In this document: positions 31,550 to 40,317 of the stretch, in pieces
How the letters are laid out: the number at the start of each line of letters is the position of its first letter
Position numbering within the stretch: the stretch's first letter is position 1
Source: Citrobacter werkmanii NBRC 105721
GTDB taxonomy: Bacteria; Pseudomonadota; Gammaproteobacteria; Enterobacterales; Enterobacteriaceae
Length of the DNA stretch: 48,022 nt
Assembly: GCA_000759755.1 (NCBI GenBank)
Contig: BBMW01000006.1
Location: forward strand, 1-48,022
Direction: 5' to 3'
Made by a program: the position numbers and the translations under genes
Notes under the pieces: model-generated
Told to the model about the DNA's origin: nothing
Databases searched by the model: none
What the model saw: the letters and a program-made list of their open reading frames with translations, nothing else

Positions 31550-33058
31550 ATGAAAAAATCGCTGGTAGCTGCGGGTGTAGTGGTTGCACTGGGTATCGTC
31601 TGGACGGGCGGTGCCTGGTACACAGGTAAAAAACTCGAAACGCATCTCGCCGAGATGGTGACACAGGCAAACAATCAGTTGAAACGCTACTCCCCTGAGG
31701 CGGGCATTGAACTGAGTTATCAAAACTATCAGCGCGGCGTGTTCAATAGCCAACTGCAACTGGTGGTTAAACCCATCACCGGGCAGCAAGATTCCTGGCT
31801 GAAGCCAGGGCAAAGCATCGTCCTTAATGAAACAGTTGATCACGGTCCTTTCCCGCTCGCACAGCTGAAATCGCTGAATCTGGTTCCCGCAATGGCCTCG
31901 GTGAAAACAACGTTGGTGAATAACGACGTCACCAAACCACTGTTCGACATTGCCAAAGGCGAAACGCCATTCATCATTAACTCCCGTATCGGTTACAGCG
32001 GCGATACCCGTTCCGATCTCTCCCTCAAACCACTGAACTACGAGAATGGCGATGAAAAAGTGGCCTTCAGCGGCGGGGAATTCCAGTTTACGGCTGACAA
32101 AGACGGTAATGCGGTTTCGCTAACTGGTGATGCGCAAAGTGGTCTGGTTAATGCGGTCAATGAGTACAACCAGAAAGTACAAATTACCTTCAATAACCTG
32201 AAAACTGAGGGTTCCAGCAGTATCGCCAGCTTTGGTGAGCGTATTGGCGACCAGAAGTTGTCACTCGAAAAACTGTCGATTGCAGTTGAGGGTAAAGAGT
32301 TGGCGGTTCTGGAAGGCATGGGTATCGATGGTAAATCCGATCTGATCAACGAGGGTAAAACCGTCAACAGCCAACTGGATTACACCCTGAACAGCCTTAA
32401 ACTGCAGGGCCAGGATATGGGTAGCGGCAAACTGACGCTGAAAGTGGGCCAGATTGATGGTGAAGCCCTGCACCAGTTCAGTCAGCAGTATAGCGCCCAA
32501 ACCAAGGCGTTGATGTCACAAATCGATGTGGTGCAAAACCCTGAGCTATATCAGCAGAAAGTCACCGAAGCCTTCTTTAATGCCCTGCCGATTCTGATGA
32601 AAGGCGAACCGGTTATCACTATTGCGCCGCTGAGCTGGAAAAATGCGAAAGGTGAAACCGCCTTTAATTTTTCTCTACTACTAAAAGATCCGACCGCAAA
32701 CACCGTAGAGCCGCAAACGCTGGCCCAGGAAGTGGATCGCTCCGTCAAATCACTGGATGCTAAGCTGACGATCCCTGTCGATATGGCGACTGAATTCATG
32801 ACGCAGATTGCCAAACTGGAAGGATATCAGCAGGAAGAAGCGGCGGGTCTGGCGAAGCAGCAGGTTAATGGCCTCGCGGCGATGGGTCAGATGTTCCGTA
32901 TTACGACGCTGCAGGACAACGTTATCGGTTCCAGCCTGCAATATGCGAACGGTCAGGTAACACTTAACGGACAGAAAATGTCGCTGGATGAGTTTGTTGG
33001 CATGTTCGGTATGCCTGCCTTTGCTGAGCCGGATGCTCCTGCAGCCCCGCAACAGTAA
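31550..33058 (+). CDS. ydgA: DUF945 inner membrane protein YdgA
   Basis: A 502-residue protein of the DUF945 (YdgA) family with one N-terminal membrane anchor (residues about 4-22) and a large periplasmic part. Sequence and length match E. coli YdgA when started at 31550 (MKKSLVAAG); the ATG at 31538 would add four residues and overlaps the manA terminator T run. Function is not well known; relatives have been linked to swarming and envelope traits. It ends at a strong terminator. Confidence 0.93.
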   Translation: MKKSLVAAGVVVALGIVWTGGAWYTGKKLETHLAEMVTQANNQLKRYSPEAGIELSYQNYQRGVFNSQLQLVVKPITGQQDSWLKPGQSIVLNETVDHGPFPLAQLKSLNLVPAMASVKTTLVNNDVTKPLFDIAKGETPFIINSRIGYSGDTRSDLSLKPLNYENGDEKVAFSGGEFQFTADKDGNAVSLTGDAQSGLVNAVNEYNQKVQITFNNLKTEGSSSIASFGERIGDQKLSLEKLSIAVEGKELAVLEGMGIDGKSDLINEGKTVNSQLDYTLNSLKLQGQDMGSGKLTLKVGQIDGEALHQFSQQYSAQTKALMSQIDVVQNPELYQQKVTEAFFNALPILMKGEPVITIAPLSWKNAKGETAFNFSLLLKDPTANTVEPQTLAQEVDRSVKSLDAKLTIPVDMATEFMTQIAKLEGYQQEEAAGLAKQQVNGLAAMGQMFRITTLQDNVIGSSLQYANGQVTLNGQKMSLDEFVGMFGMPAFAEPDAPAAPQQ

Positions 33059-33074
33059 ATATCCGTTACGACAG

Positions 33075-33105
33075 GCCCGATAACATTGCTTATCGGGCTT
33101 TTTTT
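33075..33105. terminator. Terminator after ydgA, overlapping malI end
   Basis: A perfect 9-bp stem (GCCCGATAA/TTATCGGGC, loop CATTGC) followed by seven T residues that run into the stop codon of convergent malI. Confidence 0.88.
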
Positions 33106-34132
33106 ATTTCGCGACGACCAGTCGGGCGGCAAGCGTCAGATTGCGCGAATGGCTTTCATCGTGGCCAATGCGTTGTAGCATGCGTTCCGCAAGGGTGTAT
33201 CCCATTTCACGGGCAGGCGTACAGGCCCAAATGATGGGAATGTCATCCAGCGCGCTTTCCGCCACATCAGCAAATCCGGCCAATGATATTTGCTGTTCAA
33301 AGTAGCGATCCACGCCTGTTTCACCGCTCTGTCGCCCTGCTCTCATCAGGCCAAACCAGGCGCCTACGGCAATGGTTTCGTTGTAGCACACCACCGCACT
33401 GATTGTGGGATTCCGGCGTAACAGCGCCGTCACCTCTTCCGCGGCCTGCTTTTGGCTGGATGAACACTCCAGCACCCAGTCGCTATGAAACGGCAAACCA
33501 TACTTTAACAATGTCGCGCAATAGCCGCCGACGCGCTCTGCCCGGGTTAATGAAGAGCTTTGCCCGCCCAGCCAGGCAATGCGCTGGTGCCCATGGCGTA
33601 TCAGTTGTTCAACCAGGAGTTGCGCGGCCTGCATGTTATCAGGTCTGACGGTGTCAACGTCATCCATATAGCTGGCGCGTGACGCAAACACCACCGGGAT
33701 CCCTTTCTCAGCGGCCAGTTGTTGTAGCGCGTCACTGCTGCCTGCGGCCCCGGCGATCACCACGCCATCAACCCCTTGATTAAGTAACAGTGTGAAGCGC
33801 TGCGTCAGCTGTTCGCCGTCTTTGCCGCCATGCAGTAAGAAGACCATGCGCCCCTGGGCTTCTAATGCTTCCGTCAGCCCCGCCGTCAGCTCGGCGTAAA
33901 ACGGCGTAGAAAGATCGCGCACAATCAAACCCACGACTCCGCTCTGCCCACCGCGTAGGGCTGATGCTTGCCGATTACGCACAAACCCCAGTTGCTCAAT
34001 GGCAGCATTTACCCGCTCACCGGTTGCTGATGAAATACGTCCTTTGCCACTGAGTACCAATGAGACGGTACTGACCGAAACACCCGCAGCCAGCGCAACA
34101 TCATGGATCGTTATTTTTTTGGCTATAGCCAT
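33104..34132 (-). CDS. malI: LacI-family repressor MalI
   Basis: A 342-residue LacI/GalR-family repressor of malXY and of itself. The helix-turn-helix is at the N-terminus (TIHDVALAAGVSVSTVSLVLSG), followed by a periplasmic-binding-protein-like effector domain. The start at 34132 (MAIAKKITIH) gives the E. coli length; sixteen more in-frame residues upstream would read through the operator. It is divergent from malX, and each promoter has one copy of its operator. The inducer is not known. Confidence 0.95.
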   Translation of the reverse strand: MAIAKKITIHDVALAAGVSVSTVSLVLSGKGRISSATGERVNAAIEQLGFVRNRQASALRGGQSGVVGLIVRDLSTPFYAELTAGLTEALEAQGRMVFLLHGGKDGEQLTQRFTLLLNQGVDGVVIAGAAGSSDALQQLAAEKGIPVVFASRASYMDDVDTVRPDNMQAAQLLVEQLIRHGHQRIAWLGGQSSSLTRAERVGGYCATLLKYGLPFHSDWVLECSSSQKQAAEEVTALLRRNPTISAVVCYNETIAVGAWFGLMRAGRQSGETGVDRYFEQQISLAGFADVAESALDDIPIIWACTPAREMGYTLAERMLQRIGHDESHSRNLTLAARLVVAK

Positions 34133-34162
34133 AAAAACAGAAAACTCCCTGATAACGTGACC

Positions 34163-34178
34163 GATAAAACGTTTTATC
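34163..34178. promoter_or_regulatory. MalI operator for malI
   Basis: A perfect 16-bp palindrome, GATAAAACGTTTTATC, 30 bases upstream of the malI start. It is the known MalI operator sequence of E. coli. Confidence 0.9.
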
Positions 34179-34241
34179 AATCACTTATATTTATACCCTC
34201 TATTATCGTTCGATAATGTGATTTATACCGCACTAAAATTA

Positions 34242-34257
34242 GGTAAAACGTTTTATC
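34242..34257. promoter_or_regulatory. MalI operator for malX
   Basis: GGTAAAACGTTTTATC, one mismatch from a perfect palindrome and from the other copy. It lies 44 bases upstream of malX and 79 bases from the first operator, centre to centre. Confidence 0.9.
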
Positions 34258-34301
34258 TTCTCGCCATCATTAGCCAGCCTGATTTAACAAGGAGTCGTTT
34301 A

Positions 34302-35894
34302 ATGACGACGAGAACCACACCAAAAATAACGTTATGGGAATTTTTCCAGCAGTTGGGCAAAACTTTTATGTTGCCCGTGGCTCTGCTCTCATTTTGCGGG
34401 ATCATGTTAGGGATCGGCAGTTCGTTAAGCAGCCACGATGTCTTAACGTTAATCCCGGTGTTAGGAAATCCGGTGCTACAGGCCATCTTTACCTGGATGA
34501 GCAAAGTTGGCTCATTTGCGTTTAGCTTCCTACCGGTGATGTTTTGTATTGCCATTCCTCTTGGCCTGGCGCGCGAGAATAAAGGCGTGGCGGCGTTTGC
34601 CGGTTTTGTTGGTTACGCGGTAATGAACCTTGCCGTCAACTTCTGGTTAACCGCCAAAGGCATCTTACCCACCACTGATGCGGCGATCCTGAAAGCCAAC
34701 AACGTGCAAAATATTCTGGGGATCCAGTCGATCGACACCGGGATCCTCGGCGCCGTTATCGCTGGGATCATCGTCTGGATGCTGCATGAACGCTTCCATA
34801 ACATTCGTCTGCCGGATGCCCTGGCCTTCTTCGGCGGCACTCGCTTCGTTCCCATCATCTCCTCGGTGGTGATGGGCCTGGTCGGTCTGGTTATTCCCCT
34901 GATTTGGCCGGTTTTCGCCATGGGCATTACCGGACTCGGTCACATCATCAACAGTGCAGGTGAATTTGGTCCTATGCTGTTTGGTACCGGCGAACGTCTG
35001 TTGTTGCCTTTTGGTCTGCATCATATTCTGGTGGCATTGATCCGCTTTACCGAAGCGGGCGGCACGCAGGAAGTCTGTGGTCATAGCGTGAGCGGTGCAT
35101 TGACTATTTTCCAGGCTCAATTGAGCTGTCCGACAACGCAAGGTTTCTCTGAAAGCGCAACCCGCTTCCTGTCCCAGGGTAAAATGCCGGCGTTCCTCGG
35201 CGGGTTACCGGGTGCAGCGTTAGCGATGTACCACTGCGCACGTCCAGAGAATCGTCATAAAATTAAAGGGTTATTAATTTCCGGTCTGATTGCCTGTGTA
35301 ATTGGTGGTACGACCGAACCTCTCGAGTTCTTGTTTCTGTTCGTGGCCCCGGTTCTGTACGTGATCCATGCTTTGCTTACCGGTCTCGGCTTCACCGTGA
35401 TGGCGGTGCTTGGCGTTACCATCGGTAACACTGACGGTAACCTGATCGACTTCGTGGTATTCGGCATCCTGCATGGATTATCTACCAAGTGGTATCTGGT
35501 CCCTGTCGTCGCAGCTATCTGGTTTGCGGTGTATTACGTCATCTTCCGCTTCGCCATCACGCGCTTCAATCTGAAGACACCGGGTCGCGAAGTCGAAATG
35601 GCCAGCACTATCGAAAAGGTGATGGCTGGATCGCCAGGTAAATCGGGTTATAACGTGCCAGCTATTCTGGCGGCGTTGGGCGGCGCGGAAAACATTGTTA
35701 GCCTGGATAACTGCATTACTCGTCTGCGCTTGTCAGTGAAAGATATGTCGCTTGTTAACGTACAAGCTCTGAAGGACAATCGTGCCATTGGCGTAGTACA
35801 ACTCAATCAGCATAACCTTCAGGTTGTTATTGGTCCGCAGGTCCAGTCAGTGAAAGACGAAATCGCGGTTCTGATGAACACCGTACAGGCTTAA
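34302..35894 (+). CDS. malX: PTS sugar permease MalX (IICB)
   Basis: A 530-residue phosphotransferase permease of the glucose/maltose type: IIC membrane domain in residues about 1-430, with GTTEPLEFLFLF typical of the family, and a C-terminal IIB domain with phosphorylated cysteine C471 (DNCITRLRLS). It can recognise glucose and maltose in E. coli. The start at 34302 (MTTRTTPKITLWEF) gives the E. coli length; the frame is open upstream into the operator. First gene of malXY. Confidence 0.95.
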   Translation: MTTRTTPKITLWEFFQQLGKTFMLPVALLSFCGIMLGIGSSLSSHDVLTLIPVLGNPVLQAIFTWMSKVGSFAFSFLPVMFCIAIPLGLARENKGVAAFAGFVGYAVMNLAVNFWLTAKGILPTTDAAILKANNVQNILGIQSIDTGILGAVIAGIIVWMLHERFHNIRLPDALAFFGGTRFVPIISSVVMGLVGLVIPLIWPVFAMGITGLGHIINSAGEFGPMLFGTGERLLLPFGLHHILVALIRFTEAGGTQEVCGHSVSGALTIFQAQLSCPTTQGFSESATRFLSQGKMPAFLGGLPGAALAMYHCARPENRHKIKGLLISGLIACVIGGTTEPLEFLFLFVAPVLYVIHALLTGLGFTVMAVLGVTIGNTDGNLIDFVVFGILHGLSTKWYLVPVVAAIWFAVYYVIFRFAITRFNLKTPGREVEMASTIEKVMAGSPGKSGYNVPAILAALGGAENIVSLDNCITRLRLSVKDMSLVNVQALKDNRAIGVVQLNQHNLQVVIGPQVQSVKDEIAVLMNTVQA

Positions 35895-35904
35895 GGACAA
35901 CAAT

Positions 35905-37077
35905 ATGTTTGATTTTTCTAAGGTTGTGGACCGACACGGCACCTGGTGTACCCAGTGGGATTATGTTGCCGACCGTTTTGGCTCAGCGGATCTTCTGCCG
36001 TTCACCATCTCTGACATGGATTTTGCAACTGCCCCCTGCATTCTTGAGGCACTTACCCAGCGCCTGTCCCATGGCGTGTTGGGTTACAGCCGTTGGAAAA
36101 ATGATGAATTTTTGGCGGCTATTCAGCACTGGTTTCTTACGCGTCACAATACAAAAATCGATCCTCAGTCGCTGGTATATGGTCCCTCGGTCATCTATAT
36201 GGTGTCAGAGCTGATTCGCCAGTGGTCTTCCGCGGGTGATGCGGTGGTTATTCACACCCCGGCTTACGACGCGTTTTACAAAGCTATTGAGGGTAATCAG
36301 CGCGTGGTGCGCGCTGTCGAACTTGAAAAACGTACTGACGGTTGGTACTGCGACATGACCGCACTGGAGAATGCCCTGTCTCGCCCAGAGAGCAAAATTC
36401 TTCTGCTCTGTAGCCCACAAAATCCGACGGGCAAAGTGTGGACGCGTGATGAGCTGGAAACCATGGCGGAACTGTGTCAGCGCCATGGTGTAAAAGTCAT
36501 TTCCGATGAGATCCATATGGATATGGTATGGGGTGATCACCCGCATATCCCCTGGAGTAACGTCGCGCGTGACAGCTGGGCGCTGCTCACTTCCGGCTCA
36601 AAAAGTTTTAATATTCCGGCACTGACCGGGGCTTACGCGATTATTGAAGACACTCAAAGCCGTAACGATTATCTCAGCGCATTAAAAGGTCGCGATGGTC
36701 TTTCCTCACCTGCGGTGCTGGCGCTGACAGCACATATTGCCGCCTATCAACAGGGCGCAAGCTGGCTTGATGCGCTGCGGGATTATCTTGCCAGCAATCT
36801 GCATTACGTCGCCCGCGAGCTTAATGCCGCATTCCCCGAACTGAGCTGGCAGGTTCCACAGTCTACCTATCTGGCGTGGATTGACCTGCGTCCGCTTAAC
36901 ATTGATGATCACACATTACAGGAAGCGCTTATCCACCAGCAGAAAGTTGCCATCATGCCAGGATACACCTACGGCGAAGAAGGACGCGGTTTTGTGCGCC
37001 TGAATGCCGGATGTCCGCGCTCAAAACTTGAAAAAGGCGTTCAGGGGTTGATTAACGCCATCCGTACAATACGTTAA
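35905..37077 (+). CDS. malY: Cystathionine beta-lyase/maltose regulon modulator MalY
   Basis: A 390-residue PLP-dependent enzyme of fold type I with cystathionine beta-lyase (C-S lyase) activity. It also binds and inhibits the activator MalT. The PLP lysine is K233 in SGSKSFNIPAL, as in E. coli. It begins 10 bases after malX and is the last gene of the operon. A GCGCAATGA/TCATTGCGC hairpin lies 9 bases downstream. Confidence 0.95.
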   Translation: MFDFSKVVDRHGTWCTQWDYVADRFGSADLLPFTISDMDFATAPCILEALTQRLSHGVLGYSRWKNDEFLAAIQHWFLTRHNTKIDPQSLVYGPSVIYMVSELIRQWSSAGDAVVIHTPAYDAFYKAIEGNQRVVRAVELEKRTDGWYCDMTALENALSRPESKILLLCSPQNPTGKVWTRDELETMAELCQRHGVKVISDEIHMDMVWGDHPHIPWSNVARDSWALLTSGSKSFNIPALTGAYAIIEDTQSRNDYLSALKGRDGLSSPAVLALTAHIAAYQQGASWLDALRDYLASNLHYVARELNAAFPELSWQVPQSTYLAWIDLRPLNIDDHTLQEALIHQQKVAIMPGYTYGEEGRGFVRLNAGCPRSKLEKGVQGLINAIRTIR

Positions 37078-37553
37078 ACAGGTTTGCGCAATGAAAACCT
37101 CATTGCGCGCCTTCTCTACCTGACGCTTTACCACCCTGTTTATCCAGCATCGTCGAAAAGCCCGCGTTATCCCTTGCACCGGGGAAAGAAGTTGAGCGTA
37201 GACAAAAATGAATATCATGACATTTAATAATGCTATTTTATGTCTGAGCGGAACGCTTCGGTTTTATAATTTATAATTTAAGAAAATTTACAAGAATAAC
37301 CCTGATTGAGCACTCATATTTTTATTCCCTCTAACTCTCAGACGGTTACGATTATTTATTAATCAAACATCATTCATAATAAGCGAAGCGGTATTTTCCG
37401 CAATCCATTGAAAATTATCAATACGGACTGATTCACCTATCAGCATTAAATTTGACTTAATACAAATAGCCGCTAACTTTAAGCCTTGAACAACGACGGA
37501 TACGAAATTATTTTTTTGTATCTGACTGACATAACCGATATATGAGGTGATAT
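37078..37553. other. 476-bp AT-rich gap, malY/yciG
   Basis: Begins with a 9-bp hairpin (37086-37094 with 37100-37108) without a T run. The remainder is strongly AT-rich with no convincing gene. The yciG ribosome site GAGGTGA lies at 37544-37550. This marks the left border of a block absent from the E. coli malY-add interval. Confidence 0.6.
37086..37108. terminator. Hairpin after malY
   Basis: A perfect 9-bp stem (GCGCAATGA/TCATTGCGC, loop AAACC). It is followed by GCCTTCTCT rather than T residues, so it is a weak terminator candidate. Confidence 0.5.
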
Positions 37554-37739
37554 ATGGCAGAGCATCGTGGTGGTTCCGGTAACTTCGCAGAAGACCGAGA
37601 AAAAGCATCAGAAGCGGGCCGTAAAGGCGGTCAACATAGCGGTGGTAACTTCAAAAACGATCCACAACGCGCATCTGAAGCAGGTAAAAAAGGTGGGCAA
37701 AGCAGCCACGGCGGTGGCCGTAAGTCTGACAACTCCTGA
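37554..37739 (+). CDS. yciG: KGG-repeat stress protein YciG
   Basis: A 61-residue hydrophilic protein with two KGG-type repeats (ASEAGRKGGQ and ASEAGKKGGQ), close to E. coli YciG (59 aa as I recall). In E. coli and Salmonella it is an RpoS-dependent stress protein and has been tied to motility. A strong ribosome site precedes the ATG. First gene of yciG-yciF-yciE, here joined to a cytochrome bd oxidase rather than at the E. coli trp-tonB region. Confidence 0.92.
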   Translation: MAEHRGGSGNFAEDREKASEAGRKGGQHSGGNFKNDPQRASEAGKKGGQSSHGGGRKSDNS

Positions 37740-37831
37740 TAGTTAGCGTTATTTTCATCTTTTAATTAAAAGAGTGTCCTGCGGGTCTGTATGGGGCTCG
37801 CAGTTATTTTTAACCTCTAAAGGATATTAAT

Positions 37832-38329
37832 ATGCATATGAAAAGCATTGAAGACGTATTTATTCACCTACTTTCAGATACCTATAGCGCTGAAAAACAG
37901 TTAACGCGCGGACTGGCTAAACTCGCCAGAGCCGCCTCAAGCGAAAAACTCAGCAAAGCGTTTAATGCCCACCTGGAAGAAACCCAGGGGCAAATTGAAC
38001 GTATTGACCAAATCGTTGAGCAAGAACCGGGAATTAAGATTAAACGCATGAAATGTGTGGCGATGGAAGGCTTAATTGAAGAGGCTAATGAGGTTATAGA
38101 AAGCACCGAGAAAAATGAAGTACGCGATGCAGCATTAATCGCAGCCGCACAGAAAGTGGAACATTATGAAATTGCCAGCTACGGCACACTGGCAACCCTG
38201 GCAGAACAACTGGGGTATAAAAAAGCCGTAAAACTCCTCGCAGAAACGCTTGAAGAAGAGAAACAAACCGATCTGAAATTAACCGATCTGGCGGTTGGTA
38301 ACATTAATAAAGACGCTGAAAAACGATAA
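37832..38329 (+). CDS. yciF: Ferritin-like stress protein YciF
   Basis: A 165-residue four-helix-bundle protein of the DUF892/ferritin-like group. Helical metal-site residues appear in EETQGQ, EKNEVRDAALIAAAQKVEHYEIASYG and EETLEEEK. Crystal structures of E. coli YciF show a dimetal site as in rubrerythrin-type proteins. AAGGATATTAAT precedes the ATG. It is a paralogue of YciE next door. Role in stress is inferred from RpoS control in relatives. Confidence 0.92.
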   Translation: MHMKSIEDVFIHLLSDTYSAEKQLTRGLAKLARAASSEKLSKAFNAHLEETQGQIERIDQIVEQEPGIKIKRMKCVAMEGLIEEANEVIESTEKNEVRDAALIAAAQKVEHYEIASYGTLATLAEQLGYKKAVKLLAETLEEEKQTDLKLTDLAVGNINKDAEKR

Positions 38330-38353
38330 CCATACTGACTCGAGGAAATTACG

Positions 38354-38860
38354 ATGAATCACTTAGAACATTACCATGACTGGCTACGCGATGCGCACGC
38401 GATGGAAAAGCAAGCGGAGTCAATGCTGGAATCGATGGCGAGTCGTATCGATAATTATCCTGATTTGCGTGCCAGAATTGAGCAACATATTAATGAAACA
38501 AAAAGGCAAATTACCCTGCTGGAAGAGATCCTCGATCGAAACGATATCTCGCGTTCTGTATTAAAAGACTCCATGAGTAAAATGGCCGCTTTTGGTCAGT
38601 CGATTGGCGGCATGTTTCCTTCTGACGAAATTGTAAAAGGCGCAATCAGCGGCTATGTATTCGAGCAATTTGAAATAGCCTGCTACACATCGCTTTTGGC
38701 CGCTGCCACAAAGGTCGGTGATACCGCCTCTATCCCCGCTATCGAAACGATTCTCGCTGAAGAACGTGAGATGGCCGACTGGCTGGTTAAACATATTCCG
38801 CAAACGACAGAACAATTTCTCTTACGCTCTGACGCTGACGGTGTTGTAGCCAAAAAATAA
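38354..38860 (+). CDS. yciE: Ferritin-like stress protein YciE
   Basis: A 168-residue DUF892 protein, similar in fold to YciF and to E. coli YciE in length and sequence. Metal-site-like residues are seen in HAMEKQAESML, YVFEQFEIACYTSL and ILAEEREMADWL. CGAGGAA precedes the ATG by 8 bases. Third gene of the yciGFE set. The bd oxidase gene begins 50 bases downstream after a hairpin. Confidence 0.92.
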   Translation: MNHLEHYHDWLRDAHAMEKQAESMLESMASRIDNYPDLRARIEQHINETKRQITLLEEILDRNDISRSVLKDSMSKMAAFGQSIGGMFPSDEIVKGAISGYVFEQFEIACYTSLLAAATKVGDTASIPAIETILAEEREMADWLVKHIPQTTEQFLLRSDADGVVAKK

Positions 38861-38869
38861 TCTCATTAC

Positions 38870-38888
38870 GCTCTGCTTCAGGCAGAGC
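38870..38888 (+). terminator. Hairpin between yciE and bd oxidase
   Basis: A perfect 7-bp stem (GCTCTGC/GCAGAGC, loop TTCAG) followed by only TTCCTC. It could reduce rather than stop read-through into the oxidase genes. Confidence 0.45.
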
Positions 38889-38910
38889 TTCCTCGGATGG
38901 GGTCTGTACC

Positions 38911-40317
38911 GTGCCTGAACTTGACGCTTTTTATTTAGCCCGTTTTCAGTTCGCCTTCACTGTCTCTTTCCATATTCTTTTTCCCGCGATTACGATTGGA
39001 CTGGCCAGCTATCTGGTGGTGCTGGAGGGGATGTGGCTGCGCACGCGAAACAATCTCTGGCGCTCGCTCTATAATTTCTGGCTGCAAATCTTCGCCGTCA
39101 ATTTTGGGATGGGTGTCGTATCCGGCCTGGTCATGGCTTATCAGTTTGGTACCAACTGGAGCGGCTTTTCGCAATTTGCCGGCAGTATTACCGGACCACT
39201 GCTGCTTTATGAAGTCCTGACCGCCTTTTTCCTCGAAGCGGGCTTCCTTGGCGTAATGCTATTCGGCTGGAACAAAGTATCTCCAGCGCTGCATTTCTTC
39301 ACCACCTGTATGGTGGCGCTGGGCACGTTGCTATCTACCTTCTGGATCCTGGCTTCCAATAGTTGGATGCAAACACCTCAAGGTTTTAGCCTCGAAAATG
39401 GGCATGTCATTCCCCAGGATTGGCTGGCTATCGTATTTACCCCTTCCTTTCCGTATCGCTTATTGCATATGTCGATTGCTGCTTTTCTGAGTAGCGCGAT
39501 GTTCGTTGGCGCATCTGCCGCCTGGCATTTACTGCGGGGTAACGATACTCCTGCCATTCGTAAAATGTTTTCGATGGCGCTGTGGATGGCTCTGATTGTC
39601 GCCCCTATTCAGGCGGTTGTTGGAGATATGCATGGCCTCAATACCCTTGAGCATCAGCCTGCAAAAATAGCGGCCATTGAGGGGCACTGGGAGAACCCCC
39701 CCGGAGAGGCAACGCCATTGACGCTGTTTGGCATGCCTGACATGGAGGAAGAGCGCACCAAATACGCTCTGGCGATCCCTGCGCTGGGCAGTCTGATTCT
39801 GACCCATAGTCTGGACAAGCAGGTTCCTGCGCTGAAGGATTTTCCCAAGGAAGATCGCCCCAACTCCGCGATTGTATTTTGGTCGTTTCGCATCATGGTT
39901 GGCATGGGCGTGTTGATGATCGCCCTGGGTATCTGCAGTGTCTGGTTACGTTGGCGCAAGCGCCTGTACCATTCCCGTCCATTCCAATGGTTTGCACTTT
40001 TGATGGGGCCGGCCGGACTATTGGCCTTATTGGCCGGTTGGGTGACCACGGAGGTTGGCCGCCAGCCCTGGGTCGTATACGGCTTTTTGCGCACCCGTGA
40101 TGCCGTTTCGTTGCACAGTACAACGCAAATGGTCATCAGTTTGCTGGTATTTATCGTCGTTTACAGCACCGTCTTTGGCGTGGGTTACCACTACATATTC
40201 AGACTGATTAAAAAAGGTCCTCAGCCGGTCAGTGAACTGACCTCACAAACCGATGGCACCCCTGCGCGTCCGCTTTCCGCCGCAGAACCGGTAACGGATG
40301 AAGAGGAGAAAATCTGA
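38911..40317 (+). CDS. Cytochrome bd-type quinol oxidase subunit I (CIO type)
   Basis: A 468-residue membrane subunit with three haems that oxidises quinol and reduces oxygen. H21 (FTVSFHILFP) is the expected haem b595 ligand; the b558 ligands are the histidine in YRLLHMSIA and the methionine in SFRIMVGMG. The GRQPW motif is present. The quinol loop after AKIAAIEGHWE is short, and total length is 468 against 522 for E. coli CydA as I recall, so this is a short-Q-loop, cyanide-insensitive-oxidase-like enzyme. Translation begins at GTG (38911) after GGATGGGG. It overlaps the next gene by one base. It is not appC. Confidence 0.88.
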   Translation: MPELDAFYLARFQFAFTVSFHILFPAITIGLASYLVVLEGMWLRTRNNLWRSLYNFWLQIFAVNFGMGVVSGLVMAYQFGTNWSGFSQFAGSITGPLLLYEVLTAFFLEAGFLGVMLFGWNKVSPALHFFTTCMVALGTLLSTFWILASNSWMQTPQGFSLENGHVIPQDWLAIVFTPSFPYRLLHMSIAAFLSSAMFVGASAAWHLLRGNDTPAIRKMFSMALWMALIVAPIQAVVGDMHGLNTLEHQPAKIAAIEGHWENPPGEATPLTLFGMPDMEEERTKYALAIPALGSLILTHSLDKQVPALKDFPKEDRPNSAIVFWSFRIMVGMGVLMIALGICSVWLRWRKRLYHSRPFQWFALLMGPAGLLALLAGWVTTEVGRQPWVVYGFLRTRDAVSLHSTTQMVISLLVFIVVYSTVFGVGYHYIFRLIKKGPQPVSELTSQTDGTPARPLSAAEPVTDEEEKI

